The notes under the pieces are model-generated. The model worked only from the letters and a program-made list of their open reading frames with translations. It was not told where the DNA came from and made no database searches. The translations under genes were made by a program, and so were the position numbers. A stretch of 64,000 nt of DNA from NCBI RefSeq assembly GCF_000204055.1, contig NW_006768768.1, forward strand, positions 1,736,709 to 1,800,708, in the 5' to 3' direction. Shown piece after piece: positions 34,626 to 44,841 of the stretch (position 1 is the stretch's first letter; each line of letters starts with the position of its first letter). The DNA is from Melampsora larici-populina 98AG31 (Eukaryota > Basidiomycota > Pucciniomycetes > Pucciniales > Melampsoraceae).

Positions 34626-37159
34626 TCAGGCTGAAGGTAAACAATCCACTTCCAGGACCTTTACAATCCACCTGCGTCGCTGCCCTTCCATACTCACGAC
34701 CTTGCCCATGCATGTCATTACTTCCCCCACTGCCATACCCCATCCCGCCTTGCGGCCTAAATCTTTCCCGTCGTATATGTAATACACCTTGAACTCCCTG
34801 AAAACCAAATTCTACAGACGCTTATATCAGCAATGGCATTGGACTCGTCAAATATAATTCGTCACGTACTGCCATGTCCCATTCCCTATGCATTAAGACC
34901 GCGACCCTCCACTCATCCCCATAGGCGTCCGTGCAGACTGGGTTGCCTTGCAGCACCAGGCCACGTCCCGAGACGGTCAAGCCTTCCAAGCCCGGAAGTA
35001 TTGCTTGGCATTCGCTCGACATACCGTCCAAGACCATCCTCGCGCAAAGGTCTTCGCCACCCTGCACAACTACTCCACGCAACTTGCAACGCCCTTCCAG
35101 AAGGACCGATTCCCCGCTAGCGTCTTCGACCAGAACAATTGGTTCCACAGATCCACGCGTTCGTCCCAAATCAATTAAGGTGTCGTATTCCATTCTACGC
35201 GGGCCGTCATAACGTTGCTGAAGGAACTCAATCATGTTAGCAACAGGGGAGTTATGCAGTTGGCACGGCTTACCACGCCTACCACGTTCAAATCGCCAGA
35301 CCATCTCAATGGCAGCCTTTCGTACGACCCTACACCTGATGACCGAGTGACGCTTTGCATTTCTGTTTCAGCCTTACGTGTGCTAAGACTTGATTCAAGC
35401 TTGACTGATCGAAAATTTACGATTTAATTGGATTGAGAAGTAGCAAAAATTGACAGATTGTCACTCAGCCATGACCCTTGGTTCCCTTTAAATGTGCTAA
35501 CCTCACGTCGGCAAAAATTGACAACGAACGATCACTCAATCCCAAATTCATGACCCAACCAGGCCAATCATCAAATCCGCCCGCATCAAGCCTGCAGCAC
35601 CTTCCGCTTGGCAGACCAGCCTTTCCTTCCAAGCCTTAATAAACGGGGTAGCTTTCTATCGCTCTCACGATCTAGCTGGCTAGTCAGTGACAGCCAAGAA
35701 GCAACCATCTCGTCACAGCAAATACCAGCCACCTTTCCATGACGCACAGTACGTTCCCTTTCACATGGATCAATCAATGTTTTAACCTTGCTTTCTTAAC
35801 CGATCCGGTATTTCCTTCCATTCAGCCGTTTGCCGCCCCAATCAGCTAATGCTGTCATTTGGTGAGGACAGAGCAAAAGGCACCACATCGATTATCGATC
35901 AGTTGTTCCTACGGGCCATCACCCAGTCATGTTGGACGTGGTATAAAGTCTTCCGTGTAGACATGATTTTACGTCCGTCACCTACAAACACCTTACCATT
36001 ACACCTTGGAACCAATATTATATCAACGACTTCAAAGCACCTGTATCCAATTTCCCATGCCAGGACCTGCCCCATCCACCGTGAGTTACTTCAACTCCCC
36101 CTTCAGATTACCCTTCTGACGATCCGTACCAGTCTCACTCCCGCGCTGTATTTGCAGATCTCCGATGTGAACATCGTGCGGTAGTCCTCACGATATCGAC
36201 ACAAACCAACCCACCGTGTTTGTTATCGCAGCGAACATATGTTTCTCATAACAAAACTTTCCAAATATGGATAGAGTTTCAACGGAGAGGCCCCCCACTT
36301 GTCTCACTCGTTCGGAACCCCTTATGTGCATCTGAGCACCCACTACTGTAAGCGTTTCTCTTGCTTCGTCCCCTGCCCTAATCGTTTGCGAAGAATTCAA
36401 GCAGCTAATTCGAACTTCCACACTTGCTACGCAGTCACTGCCAGATCGCGTGAACCAGTGCGAATCATTCACACCGCCTGGCCATGTCTGGGACATCTCC
36501 CAACTATTACATCGAGATTCTTGAAGACTACTTCCCCTTTGTCTCTGTGTCATGTTGAATCGTATGCGCTTGCTACCAAATGTAATGTTCTCACTGCCTT
36601 ACAACATTAAATTCCCGCGGACATGCCTTCATACCTTCGTAATGAGACACCATCTGTGTATATTTCATTGCATGCAATACAAGCCTGAAAAGCCAGTTAT
36701 TCATCACGGACCGCAATGACCAAGCGCACTTAGTCCAAATTCATTTCGCAACAGGCCAGTACACTTTTTGAAGCCTACTGATCCCGACTGTTCATACCCC
36801 TGGATAGTACTAAATCACCGCTAGGCATACATGTCAGGGCATCATGTACTACAGGTCTAAAGGGTTACGGAACACAACGTGATTCTCGACAAAAAACGTT
36901 CCATAGACAGACGGTCGATTTGCTCCTCGGTGATAATCCTCGCTATGATCTCATAATTACGGACTACTCCGTTATTATCTGGACAGTTGAACGCAACACC
37001 ACAAAACGTATCTGGAAACATCTGATGTTAGGCTATGAAGGGAACCACTAGAGGACTGAATTACTCACTATCGACTTCTACACTTTCGTCAGGATCCTCT
37101 ATCTTTGTCAGGATGCAGACTTGTGCTCCTTCGCTAGGTGGCACAACACGGTAGGCCAT
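34626..37159 (-). CDS. Multi-module OB-fold-like protein of a Helitron (RPA-like?)
   Basis: The start at 37159 (MAYRVVPPSEGAQVC) precedes an intron and the exon DTFCGVAFNCPDNNGVVRN. Later exons repeat a beta-rich pattern, hydrophobic-x-Gly-x-Val followed 10-15 residues on by Val-x-Val: TLTVVGAQMHIRGS (about 36330), ESVLLEGRCKLRGVVVQGG (about 35090-35150), LTVSGRGLVLQGNP and EWRVAVLMHREWD (about 34890-35000), then VMTCMGKVVSME and RRWIVKVLEVD near the end. This looks like serial OB folds, as in RPA70-like proteins that Helitrons often carry. The same architecture appears at 58060-61722, next to a helicase. It is preliminary: exons between 35300 and 36200 are unresolved. The gene starts 7 bp from the truncated Copia LTR. 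Confidence 0.5.
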
Positions 37160-37165
37160 TAGATT

Positions 37166-37774
37166 ACCATACAGTCACCGATACAATATGATCACCTATA
37201 CAAATCCACCAATACAAAAACTCAAACCTAATTACAAATTTAGCTGTATCATCATTGTATCACTCAACTTAGTTCATACTGATCGCCACTCCGCGCGCGC
37301 CTCTTTTTCCTCATCAGTCCACTGAGGAAAATTAGGCGTGTGAGTTCTTTTCTCTAACATTATATTCAACTCAATCATATCAACCTTATTCATCAATTGC
37401 TCTTATTTCTATTACCTCCTTTTGTATAGATTGAATCTTGTCCCTCTCACCTTTAATAGGTGTGTAGTATTGTTGTCCTTGGTGTTCAGAACCAGAAGGA
37501 CTTAGCCCGTTTACTGGCTTTTACCAGGTCTGTTGTTTAAGTTATGATTAATGATAATATCAGTCCACTGAGGAAAATTAGGCATTGAATCTTGTCCCTC
37601 TCACCTTTAATAGGTGTGTAGTATTGTTGTCCTTGGTGTTCAGAACCAGAAGGACTTAGCCCGTTTACTGGCTTTTACCAGGTGTGTAGTATTGTTGTCC
37701 TTGGTGTTCAGAACCAGAAGGACTTAGCCCGTTTACTGGCTTTTACCAGGTGTCGAGTTCCTTGAATTCTCTCA
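37166..37774 (+). repeat. 5' LTR of Copia element, lacking its first ~51 bp
   Basis: Begins ACCATACAGTCACCG, matching position 42650 of the 3' LTR, and ends CTCTCA. It contains three copies of a roughly 67-bp unit (GTGTAGTATTGTTGTCCTTG onward), the last two in tandem. The usual TG start and any 5-bp target duplication are missing on this side. Confidence 0.9.
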
Positions 37775-37786
37775 TGGTAGCGAGAG
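37775..37786 (+). promoter_or_regulatory. Primer-binding site
   Basis: TGGTAGCGAGAG directly after the LTR resembles the complement of the initiator-Met tRNA 3' end, the usual Copia primer. Confidence 0.6.
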
Positions 37787-37809
37787 TGAACTCGACTTTT
37801 ATTTAACTT

Positions 37810-40800
37810 ATGTCATCGCCTCCCAGCGCTTCATCTCCCGTGAACTCCAATATCGATCCTGACGAGACTACCGAATCTGATCCTCCTTCAAGCTCTGCCG
37901 AATCCTCCACTTCTGATCATACTATCAGTGCTCCGTCCAATCCTGCTCATACCGATCATCTAAATAGAACTTCTGTCAATATGAGTCAACCTAGCCATCC
38001 AACCACTCAAAAGGAATTTGCCATCGCGTTAAACTTGAGCTTAAGCAAAATACCAACCACTGTACTTTTAGGCAATAGGAATTACACCCGATGGGCCATG
38101 GGTATCAAAAGATCTCTTAGACCCTTATGTTTAGATCAGTATCTGACAACTCAACGTAAATCTGAAGACATGTCTGATGAAGAACATTTAGCGAATAAGG
38201 AATGTCTCACGAACTTCCTTCTTAATCGCATGGAATCGTCAACTTCAGCTTATGTCGAGTCTAAATTACAAGTCAAAACTGGTGGAGAAGTTGACCTAGA
38301 GTATGAACCCTCAAAACTCTGGACAATTGTTAGAAACAACAAAGCCCCGACGTCAGAAGCAGCTCAATTTCAATTAGATAACGACTTAGATGATTTACGC
38401 CAAGATAATCGTACAACCCTTGAATCACATCTAGATACGTTTAGAGAAATGAAAGACGAGTTGATGCTAGCAGGAGGTGAACTTACTGATGGTCAATTAG
38501 CTAGAAGACTTATTAAATCCATCCATCCTGATAATCAAATCCTGTTATCGAACGTGTTTGATATGGTTAAACCATTAACATATGACGGCGTAGAGCAATA
38601 CATCTTGTTGAAGGAGAAGGAGATTAGAAACTTACCTCAATTCGCCAATTTATACAAAAATCAATCGTTCCGACCTGGAGCTCATGCAATTAATCGGACC
38701 AACAATCGTGGTAACTATAATAATCAACACACTCGACCTAAGTGTACTCCCGACCGATGTGTATGTAAATATGGTAAAGACGATTGTTTTGAAAATCCGA
38801 AGAATAAGGATAAGAAGACCAAATGGCAACAAGAATTGATCAGTAAAGGAAGATGGAGAGGACCGGTACCTAGTCACTTACAATCAGGCAACCCATCGAA
38901 GACTTTTCAGCATCGTCATACATCAGCCAACGTAGAACAACCATCATCAGAAGACCCAGGCATCAACGAATTGACCGAAGCTATGAATTCGATGAGCGTG
39001 ACAACCAATACGGACCAGCCTACTGTGTTTCATACGGACTATTTCTGCAGCAACAAAGCCGTACAAGCCAAGATCCCTAGTAACTCTTTTGGTCTTGCGG
39101 ACACCGGTTCATCTCACCACATGTTCAACAACCTGAAACATTTTGATCAAAGCTCTCTAATCCCCAATCCTGAACCCGATAAAAGATTAAATTTAGCTGG
39201 AGGAAATGAAACGCTCGCTATTGAAAAAATCGGCACAGCTTACCTACTTGATAATGATGGCAACACTATGATCTTCGAAAACTCACTCTATGTACCATTA
39301 TTAAACAAAAATTTAATAGCCGCCGGTGCTTTGATCAAGAAGGGAGTCGTTCCTGTTATTCATCCGACACATCCTCATATATTTAGCCTGAACTTGGGTA
39401 AAAGAACACTTTTCAAGGGTTTCTTTTCGGGTAATCTAATGATCGTCAAACTAATTGAATGTCCCGTACGTCAAATTTCCACTCAGTCTTCATCCTCGGC
39501 AGTCGATCAATCATCTGATACACTTGAAAATCTTCATCATCGATTAGGCCACCCTAATTTCAACTACCTCCAAAAGATGATAAGAGAAAAGCTCATAGAG
39601 GGTGTATCAATTGATTGTGATCTTACCAAGCCTGTCGACTGTATTTCCTGTATAAAATCCAAATCTGAAAGACCCCCCTTCTCTCACTCGCGACCTCGTG
39701 CTACCAAGAAGTTAGAGAACGTTCATGTAGATCTGAGTGGGATTGTACGTGGCTATGTGAATGATGGATATCTCTATTACATACTGTTCACAGATGACAT
39801 GACTGGAATGCGATTCGTCTACTTCCTGAAATCGAAAGATAAAAATTCTGTCTTCAATGCCTTATGTGCTTTCATAGCCTTTGCCGAACGACAAAGTGAC
39901 CGAAAGGTCAAGTGCTTTACTCTGGATCAAGGTTCAGAATTTTTCAACAACCTTTTTGTTCCCTATTGTCGTGAGCAAGGAATATGGTTACACGAAACTG
40001 CTGCTTACACACCTGAGCAGAACGGTGTTTCAGAGCGAGCAAATAAAACCATAACTTACAAAGCTAGAGCTCTTCTTGAACACTCAAACCTACCACCAAG
40101 TTTTTGTTTCGAAGCCGTCAATACAACTGTATACCTTGATAATCGAACGATCTCTTCTTCTTACAACAATGGATCAATGACTCCATTTGAAGGCTGGTAC
40201 GGTCGTAAACCCTCGATATCTCATATCAAAACTTTTGGTTGTGCGGTTGAATATCTCATTCGCAAAAGCCAGCGTGATGGAAAATTCCACGCTATCACCA
40301 GAACTGGTGTACTTATTGGATTCACCACCGATAATTTTAACTATCGTATCTATGATCTTGAACTGAAGAAGATTGTCACAACCCGCGATGTGAAATTCCG
40401 CGAGCACATCTTCCCATTCCGAAAGTCAATCAAATTTGATTACAGTCACCTATTCTCAAGGAAGGAATTGACTGAACTCAAAGAGAAGAACTCAGATTTT
40501 GAACCAATCATCAATTTAGATGATGATGACTATCCTCTCCTTCCAAAACAAAAACCTTCTAACAATACCCCAGACGTTACCCAGGAGTCTGAACCTCCTG
40601 GCAATAACGATGGGATAATCAATCAATCTCAATCATCGCCTCCACCAGAGAAAGCCATGGAGTCTGAACCTCCATCGGCAGAACCTCTTGGTGAAAATCG
40701 ACCTACAGTCACTGAACAGCCTACAGTCAGACGTTCTACTCGGGAACATCGACCACCCAACCGATTCACACCATCCTCCAATCATTCTTTTTGGGCAGAT

Positions 40801-42465
40801 ATCAATGCCTTCATTTCTAATGATGACCTCGACTCCTATGCTTTTGCGACCACCCCTACTGTACGCCTAGTCAATGAACCGAAAACTTATAAACAAGCTT
40901 TGAAATCCTTACACAAAGACGAGTGGATTGCTGCTATGAATAAAGAATTGTCTTCCATCAACAAACGTAAAGTTTGGAGCATTGTAAAACGCCCCAAAGA
41001 CCGAGCTGTTGTCGGTGGGAGATGGGTTTTTAAGTTAAAACACAACCTTGATGGATCCATTTCTAAATTTAAAGCCAGATATGTTGCAAAAGGATTCTCA
41101 CAAGTGCCTGGAGTCGACTACCATGAAACATACTCACCTACCGGAAAGCCCACTTCTCTAAGAGTTCTTATTGCTATTGCTGCCCTTAATGGATGGCCTA
41201 TCGAATCAATGGACGCGATATGTGCCTTTCTCAACAATCTATTAGACTATGAGATTTATATGGAATTACCCGATAACCTCAAAGAAGAGTATGGAGACGA
41301 TATGGTTGCTTGCTTAGCTAGAACGATTTATGGATTGAAACAATCTGCAAAGTACTGGAGTGATGATGTTACAGAGTTTCTATTATCAATAGGCTTTCAT
41401 CAATCAGAAGCTGATGCTTGTGTGTTTATACGCATATCATCTGATGGATCAAGATTCTCAGCTATGTATGTGCATGTGGACGACATGGCAATAACCGGAA
41501 ACGAAATCTCTCACATCAAAGACCTCATCTCTAAGCGGTGGGACATGGAAGATCTTGGTGTATCTCATTGTATTGTTGGAATACAAATAGCACGTACTTC
41601 ACAATTCTCATACGCAATTGGTCAACCTGCCATGATTGAAAGCGTATTGGAGCGTTTTGATATGATTCACTGTAAACCAGCAAGTACTCCGCTTCCAGGA
41701 GAACTCAAATTGACCAGAGCAACGGAATTTGAAGCCCAAGATTTTGCACGTCAAAACATGCCTTACCGAAATGGTGTTGGATCGCTAATGTATCTATCTC
41801 AATGTAGCCGGCCAGATATTGCCTATGCCGTAGGCGTCCTCTCCCAACACCTAGATCGACCATCCAAGGCTCACTGGAATGCTTTTATTCATGTTTTGCG
41901 ATATTTAAGAGGTACAACTCATCTTTTTATTGAATACAACGCTGGAAATGAAGGTCTTGCTGGCAACCAGTCCTGGGACTGTCCTTACGGTTTCTCCGAC
42001 GCCGATTGGGCTGGCAACAAAGATAACCGCCGATCAACCACAGGATACATCTTCAGATTTTTAGGAGGTGCTATCAGCTGGAAGAGTCGACTCCAGCCAA
42101 CTGTAGCACTGTCAAGCACGGAGGCTGAGTATCGAGCCACAACGGAGGCCGGGCAGGAAGCAACATGGCTTCAATCACTCCTCATCTCCTTTGGATTCAC
42201 AATCACCAAACCAACTCGCCTTCACTGTGATAACTTAGGTGCTATTGACCTTACCTCCAAAACTATCTTTCATGCAAGGACAAAGCATATTGAAATTCAA
42301 TACCATTTCATCCGAGAACTTGTTAAACGTGGAACAATTGAACTACAGCACTGCCATTCTCATCGGATGATAGCAGATGTTTTGACCAAACCCCTAGGAA
42401 AATCGCCTTTTCAATGGCTACGCAAGGCTATTGGACTACATCATCGAGAGGCAACTTCAACTTAA
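37810..42465 (+). CDS. Copia Gag-Pol polyprotein, intact, 1551 aa
   Basis: A single open frame from ATG 37810, 35 bp after the LTR. Gag: Ser/Pro-rich start, then NYTRWAMGIKRSL (about aa 92) and LARRLIKSIHPDNQ; a Cys cluster CTPDRCVCKYGKDDC stands in place of a classic CCHC knuckle (about aa 317). Protease: FGLADTGSSHHMF (aa 432). Integrase: HHRLGHPNF and CISCIKSK zinc module, VDLSG, TLDQGSEFF and YTPEQNGVSERAN. Reverse transcriptase: MDAICAFLNN and YVHVDDMAITG (aa 1220). RNase H: SSTEAEYRATTEAG (aa 1435), ending at the DVLTKPL motif near aa 1520. Order PR-IN-RT-RH defines Copia. No stop or frameshift occurs, so it may be autonomous apart from its damaged 5' LTR. All domains act in the cytoplasmic particle, then integrase acts in the nucleus. 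Confidence 0.95.
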   Translation: MSSPPSASSPVNSNIDPDETTESDPPSSSAESSTSDHTISAPSNPAHTDHLNRTSVNMSQPSHPTTQKEFAIALNLSLSKIPTTVLLGNRNYTRWAMGIKRSLRPLCLDQYLTTQRKSEDMSDEEHLANKECLTNFLLNRMESSTSAYVESKLQVKTGGEVDLEYEPSKLWTIVRNNKAPTSEAAQFQLDNDLDDLRQDNRTTLESHLDTFREMKDELMLAGGELTDGQLARRLIKSIHPDNQILLSNVFDMVKPLTYDGVEQYILLKEKEIRNLPQFANLYKNQSFRPGAHAINRTNNRGNYNNQHTRPKCTPDRCVCKYGKDDCFENPKNKDKKTKWQQELISKGRWRGPVPSHLQSGNPSKTFQHRHTSANVEQPSSEDPGINELTEAMNSMSVTTNTDQPTVFHTDYFCSNKAVQAKIPSNSFGLADTGSSHHMFNNLKHFDQSSLIPNPEPDKRLNLAGGNETLAIEKIGTAYLLDNDGNTMIFENSLYVPLLNKNLIAAGALIKKGVVPVIHPTHPHIFSLNLGKRTLFKGFFSGNLMIVKLIECPVRQISTQSSSSAVDQSSDTLENLHHRLGHPNFNYLQKMIREKLIEGVSIDCDLTKPVDCISCIKSKSERPPFSHSRPRATKKLENVHVDLSGIVRGYVNDGYLYYILFTDDMTGMRFVYFLKSKDKNSVFNALCAFIAFAERQSDRKVKCFTLDQGSEFFNNLFVPYCREQGIWLHETAAYTPEQNGVSERANKTITYKARALLEHSNLPPSFCFEAVNTTVYLDNRTISSSYNNGSMTPFEGWYGRKPSISHIKTFGCAVEYLIRKSQRDGKFHAITRTGVLIGFTTDNFNYRIYDLELKKIVTTRDVKFREHIFPFRKSIKFDYSHLFSRKELTELKEKNSDFEPIINLDDDDYPLLPKQKPSNNTPDVTQESEPPGNNDGIINQSQSSPPPEKAMESEPPSAEPLGENRPTVTEQPTVRRSTREHRPPNRFTPSSNHSFWADINAFISNDDLDSYAFATTPTVRLVNEPKTYKQALKSLHKDEWIAAMNKELSSINKRKVWSIVKRPKDRAVVGGRWVFKLKHNLDGSISKFKARYVAKGFSQVPGVDYHETYSPTGKPTSLRVLIAIAALNGWPIESMDAICAFLNNLLDYEIYMELPDNLKEEYGDDMVACLARTIYGLKQSAKYWSDDVTEFLLSIGFHQSEADACVFIRISSDGSRFSAMYVHVDDMAITGNEISHIKDLISKRWDMEDLGVSHCIVGIQIARTSQFSYAIGQPAMIESVLERFDMIHCKPASTPLPGELKLTRATEFEAQDFARQNMPYRNGVGSLMYLSQCSRPDIAYAVGVLSQHLDRPSKAHWNAFIHVLRYLRGTTHLFIEYNAGNEGLAGNQSWDCPYGFSDADWAGNKDNRRSTTGYIFRFLGGAISWKSRLQPTVALSSTEAEYRATTEAGQEATWLQSLLISFGFTITKPTRLHCDNLGAIDLTSKTIFHARTKHIEIQYHFIRELVKRGTIELQHCHSHRMIADVLTKPLGKSPFQWLRKAIGLHHREATST

Positions 42466-42588
42466 CTAGTTATATCAGGCTATTTTTTTTTTTACTTTCT
42501 TTTCTTTGGGTTTTCTTTTCTTTTCTTTTCTTTCTCTTATGTTTACTTTATCTACTATACCATGATATGCTGATTTGTTTGTCGTGCT

Positions 42589-42598
42589 TGAGGGGGGG
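42589..42598 (+). promoter_or_regulatory. Polypurine tract of Copia element
   Basis: TTGAGGGGGGG immediately before the TG start of the 3' LTR. Confidence 0.7.
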
Positions 42599-43260
42599 TG
42601 TTAAGATATATCATTTATTTCAATCACGACAAACACATACCTCACTAAAACCATACAGTCACCGATACAATATGATCACCTATACAAATCCACCAATACA
42701 AAAACTCAAACCTAATTACAAATTTAGCTGTATCATCATTGTATCACTCAACTTAGTTCATACTGATCGCCACTCCGCGCGCGCCTCTTTTTCCTCATCA
42801 GTCCACTGAGGAAAATTAGGCGTGTGAGTTCTTTTCTCTAACATTATATTCAACTCAATCATATCAACCTTATTCATCAATTGCTCTTATTTCTATTACC
42901 TCCTTTTGTATAGATTGAATCTTGTCCCTCTCACCTTTAATAGGTGTGTAGTATTGTTGTCCTTGGTGTTCAGAACCAGAAGGACTTAGCCCGTTTACTG
43001 GCTTTTACCAGGTCTGTTGTTTAAGTTATGATTAATGATAATATCAGTCCACTGAGGAAAATTAGGCGTATTGAATCTTGTCCCTCTCACCTTTAATAGG
43101 TGTGTAGTATTGTTGTCCTTGGTGTTCAGAACCAGAAGGACTTAGCCCGTTTACTGGCTTTTACCAGGTGTGTAGTATTGTTGTCCTTGGTGTTCAGAAC
43201 CAGAAGGACTTAGCCCGTTTACTGGCTTTTACCAGGTGTCGAGTTCCTTGAATTCTCTCA
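42599..43260 (+). repeat. 3' LTR of Copia element, 662 bp
   Basis: It starts TGTTAAGATATATC and ends CTCTCA, so TG...CA. It holds the same three roughly 67-bp units as the 5' copy. The following five bases are GGTTT, for which no partner can be seen. Confidence 0.9.
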
Positions 43261-44566
43261 GGTTTCTTTTAAATGATGTGTATTTTGAATGATGTTTATT
43301 TTTCACTTACATATTTTTGGGTTTCACCGCTCACACTAATATACGCACATTGCGGGGGTGTTAATGAGTTTTCAGGCTCCACCCCCTCGTCAAGATTCCT
43401 AGCATGCCTCATAGGCTCCTCCTTGTGGTTCCTCGAGGCTTTGTCCGGTCTTGACGAAGTTGATTCTACAACTGCAATGAGTGAATGATTTTCCTTGAGT
43501 TGACCGTTCTTCCAATCAATCTTTTCAAAATTTTGTCGTATCCAAGGCATTCCAAGAATTATGTCGTACTTGTCGCGCAATTCAGTGATTATGAAGGTGG
43601 TTGGTGTTGATTCAATGGAGTTGACACAGAGGTCAACAGTATGGGTGATTCTTGACTCGTGACCACTAAAACCAGTTACACTTCTGGTTTGAGGTAATGG
43701 GTCCGTCTTGAACTTGTTGGCAGAGACAAACCGGTGGCTCATTGCTTCATGTGTAGCACCGCTGTCTACTAAGGCTCTCGCAACAATGGGGGTGGCACTC
43801 TTAACTTCGAAAATAGTAACAAAATCAATGATTCGCGTATCTTTTATTTCAAGTGAATTTAAGCTACTACAATCTTCAGTTAAGTAATTACCGCTCGAGT
43901 GTGGCACCACTAGCACTCCCGAGCGCCTCCATTTTTTGAGGCTTCAGCTCTTCCATCGTCCTTCTCTTCTTCCTTGACACCATCCACTTCAGCAACTTTA
44001 CTTTTGAATTTCCCATAACCTCCATATCCTCCTCTACCTCTCCAACCTCCTCTACCTCCACGTCTTTTTCTAGTTGGACAGTCTCTAATAAAATGATCAT
44101 CTTTACCACAACTATAACACATTCCCATTGCTCCTCTCTTGTTATACTCCTCATTTGATATGTTAACACGATAAGCCAAACAATCCATTGCATCTGGATC
44201 AGTAATAGTGGTTGAGGTTGAAGTTGTGTTGGTTGAAACAATTGGGTGGTGCGTGTTGGAGTCTCTTTTATTAATTTCATTATCAAGTTTAATAGCTAAC
44301 TTTGCCATTTCTTCAACTTCCTTGAATTCGTCCCGTACCATATGCACCGTGATTTCTTTCTTTAATCCTGGCTTAAATTGAGATAGTAATAAATTCTCAG
44401 GCCATTTAACTATCAACGTTAATTCCGAAAACTTAATCCAATAATCTACCACTGCCTTTGTTTGAGTTAACGCCCTCATTTCTTTTTCTGCTTTAGCCAA
44501 TCTTTCAGAGTCAACGAACGTTGCTTTAAATGATTCAAGGAATTTTTTCCAAGTAACTTGTTTCAT
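43261..44566 (-). pseudogene. Gypsy Gag-protease fragment, minus strand
   Basis: From the N gap leftward the Gag part runs VTWKKFLESFKATF, FSELTLIVKWPENLL, then zinc knuckle CYSCGKDDHFIRDC (C-x2-C-x4-H-x4-C, about 44085-44130) and an RGG-like basic tail, stopping at 43910. A second frame, 43916-43296, encodes the retropepsin ARALVDSGATHEAM (about 43740-43780) and the conserved YDIILGMPWI. The frame stops at 43296 and the element is cut by the Copia LTR at 43260. No reverse transcriptase is found on the far side of Copia, so the rest of Pol was lost or displaced. It is a different Gypsy family from the plus-strand one. Confidence 0.8.
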
Positions 44567-44666
44567 NNNNNNNNNNNNNNNNNNNNNNNNNNNNNNNNNN
44601 NNNNNNNNNNNNNNNNNNNNNNNNNNNNNNNNNNNNNNNNNNNNNNNNNNNNNNNNNNNNNNNNNN
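44567..44666. other. Assembly gap of 100 N
   Basis: Exactly 100 unknown bases, the usual placeholder for a gap of unknown size. It lies between the Gypsy fragment and the GTGTATAC-rich repeat of KDZ-2, so adjacency across it is not proven. Confidence 0.95.
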
Positions 44667-44830
44667 AGTGTATACGCCCTACACACATGTTTCAACACAC
44701 AGCGTACACACTACACACATGTTGGAATACTTTGCATACACACCACACAAATGTTTATACACAGAGGATAGATGGTTACACTTTGAGACCAATACAAACT
44801 ATTTTACACACACATTACACATATTACATC
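44667..44830. repeat. GTGTA/TACAC-rich repeat beside the KDZ-2 gene end
   Basis: Multiple GTGTATAC, CTACACACATGTT and TACACAC words. It begins at the gap edge and lies just past the KDZ-2 stop codon. Related motifs recur at 47580-47660, 52810-53410 and 57649-57860. Confidence 0.65.
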
Positions 44831-44841
44831 CATGTCACTAA

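Larger units (their letters stand above)
37166..43260 (+). mobile_element. Ty1/Copia LTR retrotransposon, recent, 5'-truncated
   Basis: One uninterrupted 1551-aa Gag-Pol frame lies between LTRs that are identical over about 610 bp except for one 2-bp indel (GCAT at about 37582 against GCGTAT in the 3' copy). The first about 51 bp of the 5' LTR are absent. Left flank: OB-fold gene start. Right flank: Gypsy gag-protease. The near-identity of the LTRs means a recent insertion. Confidence 0.9.

Noticed and set aside
42480..42560. Long T and TTTTC runs after the Copia ORF as a terminator
   Set aside because: Simple pyrimidine tract between ORF and polypurine tract, common in LTR elements; Pol II does not end on such runs.
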